Shown here one piece after another: positions 17,460-30,804 of a stretch of DNA of 64,000 nt. A program made the translations under genes and the position numbers. Under the pieces are notes generated by a model. That model did not search any database, was not told the DNA's origin, and worked only from the letters and a program-made list of their open reading frames with translations. Source of the stretch: Myxococcales bacterium (GTDB lineage: Bacteria; Myxococcota; Bradymonadia; UBA7976; UBA1532). The stretch lies in assembly GCA_020633515.1 (NCBI GenBank), contig JACKDM010000007.1, positions 28,501 through 92,500 on the forward strand, written 5' to 3'. How positions within the stretch are numbered: the first letter of the stretch is position 1; every line of letters begins with the position of its first letter.

Positions 17460-18803
17460 ATGCTCAAGCGATCCATCCTCGCGCTGTTCCTGCTCCTCGT
17501 CGCCGGCCCCCCGCCGGTGATGGCGCAGTCGGCGCGCGACCAGGCCAAGGCGTTCTTCGTACAGGGCCGCGAGCACTACGCCGCCGGCCGCTTCTCCGCC
17601 GCGCTCGACGCCTTCCAGAAGGCCAACACGCTCGCGCCCCACCCGCTGATGGTCTTCAACATCGCCCAGGTCTTCGAAGCGATGGAGGATCTGCCCGCGG
17701 CGATCGACACCTACCAGAAGTACCTCGCCACCGAGCCCGCCGACGCCGAGGCGGTGCGCAAGAAGGTCGGCGATCTCGACGCGCTCCTCGCGAGCTGGCC
17801 GCAGATCCGCCTCTCGACGGTGCCTCCGGGCGCCGAAGTGCGGGTCGGCGCGCTCGCGAACCCGCCGCGCGGGCGCACGCCGCTGACCCTCAAGCTCCCG
17901 CCGCGCCCGCAGACCGTCTACTTCTCGCTCGCCGGCCACGAGACGAGCGAGCGCCCGATCAAGCTCGACGGCGACGCGCCGCCGATGACCGTCGCGCTCG
18001 TCCCGATCCTGCCGATGCTCACCGTCCAGAGCACGCCCCCCGGCGGCAAGGTCATCATCGACGGCGAGGCGGTCGGCACCGCCCCGCTCACCCGCCCGCT
18101 CCCCGCCGGCCCCCACACGATCCGGATCGAGCTCGACGGCTTCGACCCCGCCGAGCGCCAGGTCACGCTCGCCGCCGAGCACACCCGCGAGCGCCCCTAC
18201 CTGCTCCCGATCGAGCTGAGCAAGGCGACCCCCCGCGGCGAGCTGATGCTCACCGTCTCGCCCGTCGGCGCCGAGATCCGCGTCGACGACAAGCTCGTCG
18301 GGCGCGCCCCGCTCACCGTGCCGCTCCAGCTCGAAGCGGGGATGCACCGCATCGACGTGCGCGCGCAGGGCGCCGACCCCTACTCCGAGATGGTCACGAT
18401 CACCGAGGGCGAGACCGTGCAGACCGAGATCGACCTCGCCGGCGGCGTGCCCTGGCGCACCGTCGGCGTCATCGGCATGGGCGTCGGCGGCGCGCTCCTC
18501 GCGGGCGGCGCGGTCACCGGCGCGCTCGCGCTCGGCGCGAACGGCGACCTCGACGACTGCCGCGCCGACCCGAGCTGCGCGCGCACGACCCGCGAGGTCG
18601 CGCTCGCCGACGACGTGCGCAGCCGGGCGCTGATCACCGACGTGCTCGTCTGGTCGGGCGTCGCGATCGCCGCCGGCAGCGCGGTGCTCTGGCTGCTGAC
18701 GCCCGACGGCGCCGCGGTCGACGAGGCCGAGATCCGCGAGCAGAGCTGGTTCGTCGCGCCGCTCGAAGGCGGAGCCGCGGCGGTGGGCCGATTCGAGTTC
18801 TGA
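17460..18803 (+). CDS. Exported TPR protein with three PEGA domains and two C-terminal helices
   Basis: The protein has 447 residues. The signal peptide MLKRSILALFLLLVAGPPPV ends near MAQS. TPR units follow (AKAFFVQGREHYAAGRFSAA, then MVFNIAQVFEAMEDLPAAID), then three PEGA repeats starting near STVPPGAEV, STPPGGKVIIDGEAVGTAPL and SPVGAEIRVDDKLVGRAPL. Two hydrophobic helices at the end flank a loop with two Cys (CRADPSC). PEGA domains are thought to be beta-sandwich modules that bind surface or cell-wall partners. A TAGTCT -10-like element at 17402-17407 lies upstream. The tail resembles the genes at 1-653 and 8014-8547. Confidence 0.85.
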   Translation: MLKRSILALFLLLVAGPPPVMAQSARDQAKAFFVQGREHYAAGRFSAALDAFQKANTLAPHPLMVFNIAQVFEAMEDLPAAIDTYQKYLATEPADAEAVRKKVGDLDALLASWPQIRLSTVPPGAEVRVGALANPPRGRTPLTLKLPPRPQTVYFSLAGHETSERPIKLDGDAPPMTVALVPILPMLTVQSTPPGGKVIIDGEAVGTAPLTRPLPAGPHTIRIELDGFDPAERQVTLAAEHTRERPYLLPIELSKATPRGELMLTVSPVGAEIRVDDKLVGRAPLTVPLQLEAGMHRIDVRAQGADPYSEMVTITEGETVQTEIDLAGGVPWRTVGVIGMGVGGALLAGGAVTGALALGANGDLDDCRADPSCARTTREVALADDVRSRALITDVLVWSGVAIAAGSAVLWLLTPDGAAVDEAEIREQSWFVAPLEGGAAAVGRFEF

Positions 18804-18835
18804 TGCGCGCGCCGGGCGCCGACGAGAGGCGGGAC

Positions 18836-21800
18836 ATGACGATGAAGACGCGGATGGCGAGCCTGCGAGCGGGGCTCGTGCTCTGGGTGTGCGGATGGAT
18901 GGCGGCCGGGTGCAGCCTGATCCTCGACCCCGCGAACTGCGCCGATGACAGCGAGTGCAACGGCGGGATCTGCCAGGACGGGATCTGCGTCGGCGGCGTG
19001 ACCGGGCCCGACATGGACGACGCCGACGAGGCCACGCCCGACGAGGACATGGGTGACCTCGGCCCCGATGTGCAGCCCGACGCCGAGCCCCTCGACATGG
19101 ACGAGGTCGTGCCCGACGTCGCGATCGACATGGCGATCCCCGATCCGATCGCGCCGACGTGCGCGCTCACCGGCGACCCGAGCGGCGCCGAGCCCACCGC
19201 GGCCGCCGAGGTGCGGTTGACCGCCCGGGTCACCGACCCCGACACCGTGTCCGCCGCGCTCACGGTGACCCTCGACGGCGAGCCGATCACGCTCGACGCC
19301 GAGCGCGCCGAGCTGACCCGCCCGCTCGCCGAGGGCGACAACCGCTTCGAGCTCCGCGCGACCGATCCCGAAGGCGGCCGCTGCGAGGCCTCGCTCCACG
19401 TCGTCGTCGACCGCACCGCGCCCGTCTTCGAGGTGCTCACCCCGCCCCGCGGCGCCGACATCCGCACCCGGATCGTCGCGTTCCCGATCTCCGGCCGGGT
19501 CGTCGACGAACACTTCGGCGCCGACCAGGGTGAGAGCGCGCTCGAGGTGCGGCTCGACGGCGCGCTCGTCCCCGTCGACGCCACCTGGGACGGCGGCGCG
19601 TTCAGCTTCGAACTGCCGCTCGCCGAGGGCGCCAACGCCGTCGAGCTCGTCGCGGTCGACGCGCTCGGCAACCGCTCCGAGCCGGCCGCCTTCACCGTGC
19701 GCCTCGACAGCATCGCGCCCGAGGTCGTCGTCGACGCGCCCCTCGACGACGCCGAGGTCTTCACCGACCGCGTCGAGGTCCGCGCGCAGGTGCTCGACAA
19801 CGGCGCGCCGCTCCCCGACGCCGGCTACACGCTCCGCGTCGCCGACGCCGCCGGCCGCCTCGTCGGCGGCGGCGAGATCATGGGCCTCACCGGCCCCGAC
19901 GGCCGCATCAACCGCACCGTGGTGCTCGTGCGCGGGCGCAACACCATCACCGTCACCGGCCGCGACATCGCCGGCAACGCCCGCTCGGTCGAGGTCACCG
20001 TCACCCGCCGCGACGCGCAGCCCTGCGTCACCATCACCGCGCCCGCCGAGGGCGCCTTCGTCGCCGCGCCCGAGCTCGAGATCGCCGGCGACACCTGCCC
20101 GGTCGTCGACCGCATCGAGCTCCAGATCGCCGGCCAGCCGCCGGTCGAGGTCCTCCCCGTCGCCGAGCGCTTCTCCGGCCGCGTCGTGCTCCCCGGCCCC
20201 GGCAGCCACCGCGTCACCGCCGTCGCGTTCAGCGCCGCCGGCCAGGCCCAGGACGACGTCACCGTCACCCTCGACGACAGCGGCCCCCAGCTCGCCATCG
20301 CCGAGCCGCTGCCCAACGCCTGCACCAACGTGCGCGACCTCCGGATCTGCGGCACCGTCTCCGACCCCGAGAGCGGCCTCGCCCGCGTCACCCTCGTCGC
20401 CGGCGCCGCCGAGGTCGGGGTCCCGCTGCCGCCCGAAGGCGGCCCGTTCTGCCAGAACATCCCGGTCGTCGAGGGCCCCGCCCAGCAGGTGACGCTCCGC
20501 GCCGAGAACCGCGCCGGGCTCACCCGAACCACCGACGTCACCGTCCGCGTCGACCGCACCGCGCCCACCGCCTGCATCCTCCGCAACGGCCAGTGCCTCA
20601 ACCCGCAGAGCCGCCCCTGGTTCGGCGCCGACGCCGGCGGCCGCGTCGTCCTCCAGGGCCGCGTCACCGCCGGCACCTGCCCCGCAGTCAGCCTCACTGT
20701 CGGCGGCGCCCCCGCCGTGCTCGACGGCAACGGCAACTTCGAAGCGCAGCGCATCTTCCCCGAGGGCGTCAACCAGCTCGACCTCGTCACCCGCGACCTC
20801 GCCGGCAACGAGTCCAACACCGCGTTCGTCTTCCGCGTCGACACCGTCCGCCCCCGCCTCGTCTCCGTCGCGCCCGCCGTCACCTACACCCGCGACCCGC
20901 AGATCGCGCTCACCGTCACCGCCGCCGACGACGGATCGGGCGTCGTGCGGCTCCTCATCGGCGGCGAGGAGGTCTTCGCCGCGCCCGGCGGGATCGACCA
21001 GGGCCAGCGCGAGCTCCAGATCGGCCGCGTCGTCCCGCTCGTCGAAGGCGCGAACAACATCCCCGTCGAGATCATCGACCTCGTCGGCAACCGCGTCATC
21101 CAGACCATCACCCTCTACCGCGACACCCGCCCCCCCGCCGTCGCGATCACCACCCCCGCGCCCGACCGCCCCATCGCGCTCCCGCTCACCGTCACCGGCA
21201 CCATCGACGACGGCGCCGACGGCAGCGGCCCCGCCCAGGTCACCGTCAACGGCGTCGCCGCCACCATCGACGAAGCGACCGGCACCTGGCGCGCCGACCG
21301 CGTCCCCGTCGACCCCGCCGCCCCCGCCATCAGCGTCGACGCGGTCGACGCGCTCGGCAACCGCCTCCCCGCCCCGATCGAGCAGCCGGTGACCGTGCGC
21401 ACCTTCGGCAGCCGCCTCGCCGCCACCGACGGCCTCGTCTTCAACGGCGCCGTCGGCTGGGCCGGGATCCTCGACATCAACAACGACGGCCGCCTCGACG
21501 TCGTCGCGCTCCCCGCCGACGCCGCCGGCACCGCGATGGTCTACACCCAGGGCGCCGACGGCCGCTTCACCGCCGCCAACGCCGCCACCGTCGGCCTCCC
21601 CGAGAACATCGCCGTCCGCCACGCCGCCGCCGGCGACTTCGACGCCGACGGCAGCCTCGACCTCTTCATCGTCGGCGCCGGCCGCACCGTCGTCGCGCTC
21701 GGCAACCGCCTCGGCACCTGGCAGCTCGTCGACAGCCCCAACCTCCCCAACGTCCCGAACCCCACCGGCCTCATCGTCGGCGACTTCACCCGCAACGGAC

Positions 21801-22753
21801 TCCTCGACGCCATCGTCCTCGCCGGCGCGCAGTCCCGGCTCCTCATCAGCAACGGCGACGGCACCTTCGAACGCGAGCCCCTCGGCAACTTCGGCCTCGC
21901 CGGGCTCACCGATCGGGCGCAAGGCGTCGCGACCGACCTCGACGGCGACGCGATCCTCGACCTCGTCGCCACCGGCCCCACCGGCACCTCGCTGTGGATC
22001 GGCAGCCCGCTCAACGTCTTCGCCGCCGCCCCCGCCGGCGCCGGCTTCTTCAACGAGGCCGGCGCGGTCGTGCTCCCGCTCGACGCCGACCGCGACGGCG
22101 CGCTCGACGTGCTCGTCGGCGGCGCCGGCGGCGCGCGCTTCAGCCTCGGCGACGGCGTCGGCGGCTTCGCGATCGACGGCCTCGGCGTCGGCGGCTGGCC
22201 CGCCGCCGCCGTCGGCGCCGGGCGGATCGACGTCGACGGCGACGCGCGCGACGACCTCATCGCCTGGGGCGGCCCCGCGCCCTCGCTCTGGCGCGGCACC
22301 GAAGCCGGCTTCGAGCCCGCCGATCTCGCCGCGCTCGGCATCGAGCTCGGCGCCGTGCGCACCCTCGCGTTCGGCGACCTCGACGGCGACGGCGACGAAG
22401 ACCTCGTCGCCGGCGGCCCCACCGGCCTCACCCTCGTGCGCTCCAACATCAGCGCGCTCGACCCCGCCTATGCCGCCGTCACGATCACGCCCCGCCGCGC
22501 GCTCGCCGCCGGGCTCGGCCCCCGCGACGCCCACGGCGTGCAGCTCGAAGTCGACCTCGACGGCGACCTCGACGGTCTGCCCGAGCGCATCATCCCCGCG
22601 CGCCCGACCGCGCCCACCATCGTCACCATGGGCCCCGCGCCCACCATCGGCGTCACCGTCGTCTACGTCGACCTCGGCGGCGCCGGGCTCAACCTCCGCA
22701 CGCTCATGGGGCTCCTGCCCGGCGCCCGCGAGACCGTCTTCGCCCGCGAATAG
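18836..22753 (+). CDS. Giant lipoprotein with Ig-like repeats and FG-GAP/VCBS propeller
   Basis: The protein has about 1305 residues. I chose the ATG at 18836 (GAGAGG upstream). It yields a lipoprotein signal with lipobox MAAGC, a Cys-rich motif (CADDSECNGGICQDGIC) and an Asp/Glu-rich spacer. From about 110 to 860 there are repeated Ig-like beta domains (VDRTAPVFEVLTPP, DSIAPEVVVDAPLDDAEV, DDSGPQLAIAEPLPN, and others). From about 880 at least seven FG-GAP/VCBS units of the form DxDxDGxxD follow (INNDGRLDVVAL, DFDADGSLDLFIVG, DLDGDGDEDLVAGG), which usually fold as a calcium-binding propeller. It is likely surface-exposed and adhesive. It follows the TPR/PEGA gene by 32 bases. Confidence 0.85.
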   Translation: MTMKTRMASLRAGLVLWVCGWMAAGCSLILDPANCADDSECNGGICQDGICVGGVTGPDMDDADEATPDEDMGDLGPDVQPDAEPLDMDEVVPDVAIDMAIPDPIAPTCALTGDPSGAEPTAAAEVRLTARVTDPDTVSAALTVTLDGEPITLDAERAELTRPLAEGDNRFELRATDPEGGRCEASLHVVVDRTAPVFEVLTPPRGADIRTRIVAFPISGRVVDEHFGADQGESALEVRLDGALVPVDATWDGGAFSFELPLAEGANAVELVAVDALGNRSEPAAFTVRLDSIAPEVVVDAPLDDAEVFTDRVEVRAQVLDNGAPLPDAGYTLRVADAAGRLVGGGEIMGLTGPDGRINRTVVLVRGRNTITVTGRDIAGNARSVEVTVTRRDAQPCVTITAPAEGAFVAAPELEIAGDTCPVVDRIELQIAGQPPVEVLPVAERFSGRVVLPGPGSHRVTAVAFSAAGQAQDDVTVTLDDSGPQLAIAEPLPNACTNVRDLRICGTVSDPESGLARVTLVAGAAEVGVPLPPEGGPFCQNIPVVEGPAQQVTLRAENRAGLTRTTDVTVRVDRTAPTACILRNGQCLNPQSRPWFGADAGGRVVLQGRVTAGTCPAVSLTVGGAPAVLDGNGNFEAQRIFPEGVNQLDLVTRDLAGNESNTAFVFRVDTVRPRLVSVAPAVTYTRDPQIALTVTAADDGSGVVRLLIGGEEVFAAPGGIDQGQRELQIGRVVPLVEGANNIPVEIIDLVGNRVIQTITLYRDTRPPAVAITTPAPDRPIALPLTVTGTIDDGADGSGPAQVTVNGVAATIDEATGTWRADRVPVDPAAPAISVDAVDALGNRLPAPIEQPVTVRTFGSRLAATDGLVFNGAVGWAGILDINNDGRLDVVALPADAAGTAMVYTQGADGRFTAANAATVGLPENIAVRHAAAGDFDADGSLDLFIVGAGRTVVALGNRLGTWQLVDSPNLPNVPNPTGLIVGDFTRNGLLDAIVLAGAQSRLLISNGDGTFEREPLGNFGLAGLTDRAQGVATDLDGDAILDLVATGPTGTSLWIGSPLNVFAAAPAGAGFFNEAGAVVLPLDADRDGALDVLVGGAGGARFSLGDGVGGFAIDGLGVGGWPAAAVGAGRIDVDGDARDDLIAWGGPAPSLWRGTEAGFEPADLAALGIELGAVRTLAFGDLDGDGDEDLVAGGPTGLTLVRSNISALDPAYAAVTITPRRALAAGLGPRDAHGVQLEVDLDGDLDGLPERIIPARPTAPTIVTMGPAPTIGVTVVYVDLGGAGLNLRTLMGLLPGARETVFARE

Positions 22754-22759
22754 CCCCGC

Positions 22760-23248
22760 TCACTCCGTCTCGATCAGATCGGTCATATCGGGCAGATCGA
22801 CCGGCGGCGGCGGCGGCAGATGCGCCTTGCGCGCCGCGATCACCTCGACCTCGTAGTGCACCTCGCTGTCGTGCAGCGCCGGCAGCAACAGCACCGTCAC
22901 CCCGTCGTCGCGCCGCTCCACCACCTCGAACACCACCGGCTGCCCCTCGGCGTTGCGCGCGCCGAAGCGATCACCCACCTTCGGCGCCGTCCCCGCGGGG
23001 AACTCCGACAAACCGATCGACTGCCGCGGCGCGGTCTCGCGCGGCACGAGCTGCCCGGCGGGGATGACGCCCTTGCGCGTCTCGCCGACCGCCATGCCCT
23101 CGATCGCCTTGGCGAGCCCGGGCAGGATCCGCTGTGAACCGAGGGTGAAGGTGATGGGGCCGCGCTCGGCAGACGACTCGAGCACCGCCCCTTCGGGGCT
23201 CTTGAGGGTGTAGCTGAGGGTGACGACGTGACCGTCGGCGATACGCAT
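22760..23248 (-). CDS. FKBP/SlyD-type peptidyl-prolyl isomerase
   Basis: The protein has 162 residues. The fold signature is MRIADGHVVTLSYTLKSPEG, then GPITFTLGSQRILPGLAKAI and EGMAVGETRKGVIP, which is FKBP type. An insert (about 70-130) resembles the IF domain of SlyD-like foldases, and the tail is acidic and Pro-rich. The ATG at 23248 has GGAGG seven bases upstream. It is convergent with the FG-GAP lipoprotein, with six bases between the stops. The tail lacks the His-rich metal region of enteric SlyD. Confidence 0.88.
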   Translation of the reverse strand: MRIADGHVVTLSYTLKSPEGAVLESSAERGPITFTLGSQRILPGLAKAIEGMAVGETRKGVIPAGQLVPRETAPRQSIGLSEFPAGTAPKVGDRFGARNAEGQPVVFEVVERRDDGVTVLLLPALHDSEVHYEVEVIAARKAHLPPPPPVDLPDMTDLIETE

Positions 23249-23376
23249 GCGGGTCCTCCGGCGAATGACCCTCGGACTATATCGCGTTCGCGGGGGGAGG
23301 TGGGCGTCCATCAGCGCCGAGGCAGGACGCCCCGGGGGGGCAGGACATGCAGGGCGCGGCTGTCGCGCCCGGTCTG

Positions 23377-24450
23377 CTACTCGTTGCAGGCGGCCGGGTT
23401 CATGAAGTTCGGATCGGGGTCGCGGTTGCTGCCATCGGGCAGCGGCGGCTCATCCGAGAACACCACCGAGCTCGCGTCCACGTCGAAGTGGAACGGGTAG
23501 GCGTCGAACTCGCCGTCGCCGTCCATATCGATGTTGAGGTCCTCGGGGTTGAGCAGATCGGTCAGCGGGAACCGGTTGCCCGCGATCGGCACCTCGACCC
23601 GCTGCGCGTCTTCGAGGGTCAGCACGCCGATCAGCTCCACCCGCAGCGTCGGCAGCCCGCCATCGTCGACGCTCGGATAGATCTTCAGCTCGACCGTCGT
23701 CACCAGCTCGGCGAGGCAGTTGACCGTGTTGCCCTGCTCGTCCTCGGCCTGCCCGGCGGGCACGTTGAGGGTGAAGAGCACCTCGTCCTCGGGCGCCCAC
23801 ACCAGCCCATCGCCCGGGATGTCGCGCCAGAAGCCGTAGAAGTTCTGGATCGGGTACAGCGTGGGCTGCCGCAGGTAGACGAAGTCCATCGTCGCCCGGC
23901 GGTAGCCGCCGTTGCCGATGTACCAGAGGAACTCGCCCATGTCGTTGTAGCCGCCCGGCTCGACGATCAGGTTGAGCTGGTGGTCATCGACCGCCGGGTT
24001 GAGGAAGGTGCTGATCAGCTCGGCCGAGCGCGCCGGCTCGACGATGCGGATCTCGCTGACCACGAAGGTCTCGGGGCGCAGATCGACGCTGCACAGGTCA
24101 TCGACGCAGCGCTGGAAGTCACCGCCGCACTCATCGTCCTCGACGCAGGCGGGGCCGCGCTCGACGCGGGTCGAGGCGTCGATCATCTGGTCGACCTCCT
24201 GGTCCACCATCTGATCGGGCATGACTTCCATGTCAGGGTCCATGTCGGGCGTCACCTCCATGTCCATGTTGATGGCCATGTCGGGGACGACGATCTCCAT
24301 GTCGCGGCCCGCGTCTTCCTCGACGTCCAGGTCACCGGGCACGGTGACGTCGGGCAGCATGTCGCGCTCGGGGGTGGGGTTCGACTCGCCGTCGTCACAG
24401 CCAGCGGCGGCCGCGGCGATCAAGAAGGGGAGGAGATGGCGGTGCTTCAT
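23377..24450 (-). CDS. Asp/Met-rich lipoprotein, unknown function
   Basis: The protein has 357 residues. The signal peptide MKHRHLLPFLIAAAAAGC ends in a lipobox Cys followed by Asp-Asp. Next is a spacer very rich in Asp, Met and Pro, then a Cys pair motif (CVEDDECGGDFQRCVDDLC). The C-terminal 220 residues form an uncharacterised beta-rich domain ending in an FG-GAP-like IDMDGDGEFDAYPFHFDVD. The same Cys motif and a similar ending occur in the pseudopilin fusion just upstream (24544-26184), so the two C-terminal domains are probably related. Confidence 0.8.
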   Translation of the reverse strand: MKHRHLLPFLIAAAAAGCDDGESNPTPERDMLPDVTVPGDLDVEEDAGRDMEIVVPDMAINMDMEVTPDMDPDMEVMPDQMVDQEVDQMIDASTRVERGPACVEDDECGGDFQRCVDDLCSVDLRPETFVVSEIRIVEPARSAELISTFLNPAVDDHQLNLIVEPGGYNDMGEFLWYIGNGGYRRATMDFVYLRQPTLYPIQNFYGFWRDIPGDGLVWAPEDEVLFTLNVPAGQAEDEQGNTVNCLAELVTTVELKIYPSVDDGGLPTLRVELIGVLTLEDAQRVEVPIAGNRFPLTDLLNPEDLNIDMDGDGEFDAYPFHFDVDASSVVFSDEPPLPDGSNRDPDPNFMNPAACNE

Positions 24451-24543
24451 GATGCTGTCCTCATCTGTCAGGGGTGATCGATCAACCGTCGAATGACCCC
24501 CATTCCGAGGAGCAAAACCTGGACCACCTCTACTGTCAACGAA

Positions 24544-26184
24544 TCAGAAGCAGTCGGGCGCCGCCAGCTCCTCGCTCGGCTGCTCGGGGAACCACACGCC
24601 CTCCGCCGGCCCCTCGAAGACAAAAAGCCACGCGTCGGGCTGCGCGTCGCCGTTGGTGTCGACGACATACTCCGAGCCCGCGCTCTCGTCGATCGGGAGC
24701 TGGCCCATCAACAGCGCGTCGAGCGTCTCCTGCTCGACCCGGAAGTTGCGCGCGTCGCTGCGGCTGATCGCGGCGTTGAGCGTCACCGTGCCTGTGCTCA
24801 CCCGCGTCAGGCTGTCGTCGATCGTGAACTCGAGATCGAGCGTCATCCGCACCCGCAGCCGTTGATAGGCGCACTGCCCCGCGCCCGCGCCGCCGTTGTA
24901 CGGGATGAAGAGGTCGACCTTCTCCGGGATCGTCACCTTCGCCGTGCAGGTGTTGGTCGCGTAGTCACACTCCAGCGAGTTGCCCTCGGCCAGCGAGCCC
25001 GCGTAGGTCGGCAGCTCGTCGCTCTGCCGATAGCGCTTGAGGAAGTCGGTCGGCCCGCTCCCGATCGACTGCTCGCCGTCGCGCCGACCCTGCACGATCC
25101 AGTTCCGGTCGACGTCGAAGTACGCGATCAGGTTGAGCTGCTCGAAGCCGATCTGCGTCCGCACCAGCTCGGCGACCACCGGCGTGATCCCGGTGAGCTG
25201 CGGCTTGAGGTTGCTCAACGACTTGAGCCGGATCGCGCGGCCGATCGCGTCCGGCACGCACTGACCGCCCTCGCAGGAGCCCCAGCCGAACTGGCCGCCG
25301 CAGGCGTCGTTGTCATCCTCCACGCAGGCGACGCCGAAGCCGCCGCCCGGATCACCCACCGGCGGATCGATCGGCGGATCGACCGGCGGGTCCACCGGCG
25401 GGTCCACCGGCGGCTTGTCGACCGGCGCCGGCGGGGTCACCGGCGGCGGGGTCGCCGGGGGCGCGTCCTCGGTCGGCGGCGCGTCGTTGGACTTGCCATC
25501 GTTGCCCTCGGGCGTCTTCTGGACCGGCGGCCGGTTCGGCGGCGCGGGCGGGTTGAAGCCCGGCCCCACGCCCGAGGCGAGCCCGCCGATACTGCCCTCG
25601 GCGAGGCTCCCGATCTCACCGCTCTCCTCCGGCAGACCGAAGCCCGCGAAGTCGCGCTCGATCCCCGGCCGCCCGCCGGGCCGCGCCGCCCGCCCCTCGA
25701 CCACCTCGATCTCGCCCCCGCTCGGCGGGATCACCACCGAGTAGAGGACCTCCTCGACGCCGAGCACCACCACCGCGCCCTCGGTCTGCTCGCCCCGAAA
25801 CACCACGTAGCCCGTGCCCGAGCGCAGATCCTGGCTCGCCGCGCTGTCGACCGCGTCCACCCGCGTCGGCGACCGCACCTCGAAGACCTCGGCCTTCTCG
25901 TCGGCCTCCCACAGCTCCTCGGTGATCGCCGCGCCCACCCGCGTCACCTCGCGCCGGATCGTCCCGCTGTCGAGGTCGACCACCACCCGCACCGGCGCGT
26001 CGCGCATCACCGCCTCGGCCGAGGCGGCCATCATGAACGCCGCGAGCCGCTCCGCCTCGAGCCGGCACCGGCGCTCGTTCGACGGGAACAGCACCGTCAG
26101 CAGCACCGCGATCAGGATCCCCGCGATCGCGAGCACCACGAGGGTCTCGATGAGGGTCAACCCGCGCGCCAGTCGCCTTCGCAT
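24544..26184 (-). CDS. Type IV pilin-like / type II pseudopilin fused to a large C-terminal domain
   Basis: The protein has 546 residues. The class III prepilin signal MRRRLARG is followed by LTLIETLVVLAIAGILIAVL, so cleavage is expected between Gly8 and Leu9 and the conserved Glu is at +5. A GspH-like head (to about 200) precedes a Pro/Asp repeat linker of PVDPP units. The C-terminal 240 residues carry the CVEDD-to-CEGGQC motif and a domain ending VDTNGDAQPDAWLFVFEG, as in the neighbouring lipoprotein. Pseudopilins are usually 150-200 residues, so this fusion is unusual. The ATG at 26184 follows GGAGTGAGG. No other pilus or secretion genes are in view. Confidence 0.85.
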   Translation of the reverse strand: MRRRLARGLTLIETLVVLAIAGILIAVLLTVLFPSNERRCRLEAERLAAFMMAASAEAVMRDAPVRVVVDLDSGTIRREVTRVGAAITEELWEADEKAEVFEVRSPTRVDAVDSAASQDLRSGTGYVVFRGEQTEGAVVVLGVEEVLYSVVIPPSGGEIEVVEGRAARPGGRPGIERDFAGFGLPEESGEIGSLAEGSIGGLASGVGPGFNPPAPPNRPPVQKTPEGNDGKSNDAPPTEDAPPATPPPVTPPAPVDKPPVDPPVDPPVDPPIDPPVGDPGGGFGVACVEDDNDACGGQFGWGSCEGGQCVPDAIGRAIRLKSLSNLKPQLTGITPVVAELVRTQIGFEQLNLIAYFDVDRNWIVQGRRDGEQSIGSGPTDFLKRYRQSDELPTYAGSLAEGNSLECDYATNTCTAKVTIPEKVDLFIPYNGGAGAGQCAYQRLRVRMTLDLEFTIDDSLTRVSTGTVTLNAAISRSDARNFRVEQETLDALLMGQLPIDESAGSEYVVDTNGDAQPDAWLFVFEGPAEGVWFPEQPSEELAAPDCF

Positions 26185-26338
26185 CGCCTCACTCCAAATC
26201 GGGACTCGCCAGAGCATAGCGCCGGGCACACGACACGCGCCAACCGGCGTCGACCGCGGCGCTGCGGCGACCGTGCACCGTTGCGGAGACCGTGCCAATC
26301 GGCCCCAGAGCGCGGGGCATTCCGCGACGCGCGCCCGA

Positions 26339-26367
26339 TTGCATCCGGGCGACGAGCGGGCTAGGCT
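26339..26367 (+). promoter_or_regulatory. Candidate feoAB promoter
   Basis: TTGCAT (26339-26344) and TAGGCT (26362-26367) are 17 bases apart. The transcript would start near 26374, about 53 bases ahead of feoA. Confidence 0.5.
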
Positions 26368-26376
26368 CGCGCGAAT

Positions 26377-26394
26377 TTGCAATTCAATTGGCAA
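26377..26394. promoter_or_regulatory. Candidate repressor site (Fur-like position) before feoA
   Basis: TTGCAATTCAATTGGCAA is a near-palindrome in an AT-rich island just downstream of the predicted start of transcription. Ferrous iron uptake genes are commonly repressed by Fur at such a place, but the match to the classical Fur consensus is weak. The regulator is inferred from position. Confidence 0.35.
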
Positions 26395-26426
26395 CGTCCA
26401 CCCGCTCGCCCGACGGAATCGCCACG

Positions 26427-26654
26427 ATGACCCTCGCCGACCTCCGCCCCGGTCAGCGCGCCACGCTCGCCGCGATCGGCGGCGACCGCGCCTTCCGCCG
26501 CCGCCTCATGGAGCTCGGCTTCGTGCCCGGCACCGCCGTCGTGCTGCAGAAGGTCGCCCCGCTCGGCGACCCGCTCGAGTTCACCGTGCGCGGGTGCAGC
26601 GTCTCGATCCGCCGCCGCGAGGCGAGCGCCGTCACCGTCACCGCCGGCGCCTGA
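26427..26654 (+). CDS. feoA: FeoA ferrous iron transport accessory protein
   Basis: The protein has 75 residues. It is a small SH3-like cytosolic protein that works with FeoB. The sequence MTLADLRPGQRATLAAIGGD then RRRLMELGFVPGTAV and the end DPLEFTVRGCSVSIRRREA is typical FeoA. The feoB start is 22 bases after the stop codon, with its ribosome binding site in between. Confidence 0.93.
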   Translation: MTLADLRPGQRATLAAIGGDRAFRRRLMELGFVPGTAVVLQKVAPLGDPLEFTVRGCSVSIRRREASAVTVTAGA

Positions 26655-26675
26655 AGCCGCGGGAGGATTGCGCCC

Positions 26676-28853
<2,178 letters not shown>

Positions 28854-28936
28854 GCGACACCCTCCTGACACGATCCGCTTCCGCTCGTCGGCGACCGTGC
28901 TAAGGTGCGGCGCAGACCAGCGCCAGGAGGGGAGTC

Positions 28937-28968
28937 ATGGCAGCACGTCAGCCGCGGGGTGAGCATCG

Positions 28969-28972
<4 letters not shown>
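28937..28972 (+). CDS. 11-residue leader peptide coupled to the OPT transporter gene
   Basis: A strong ribosome binding site (AGGAGGGGAG) precedes ATG at 28937, which opens the frame MAARQPRGEHR. Its TGA (28970-28972) overlaps the transporter start codon at 28969 (ATGA). Translation of the leader could deliver ribosomes to the transporter start or sense supply of an amino acid; three Arg codons are present. No attenuator hairpin was identified. Confidence 0.45.
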
Positions 28973-30801
<1,829 letters not shown>

Positions 30802-30804
30802 ACC

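Noticed and set aside
18380..22534. 1384-codon minus-strand frame opposite the FG-GAP lipoprotein
   Set aside because: Low-complexity Gly/Asp/Val composition without motifs; the plus-strand gene has a lipobox and FG-GAP repeats.
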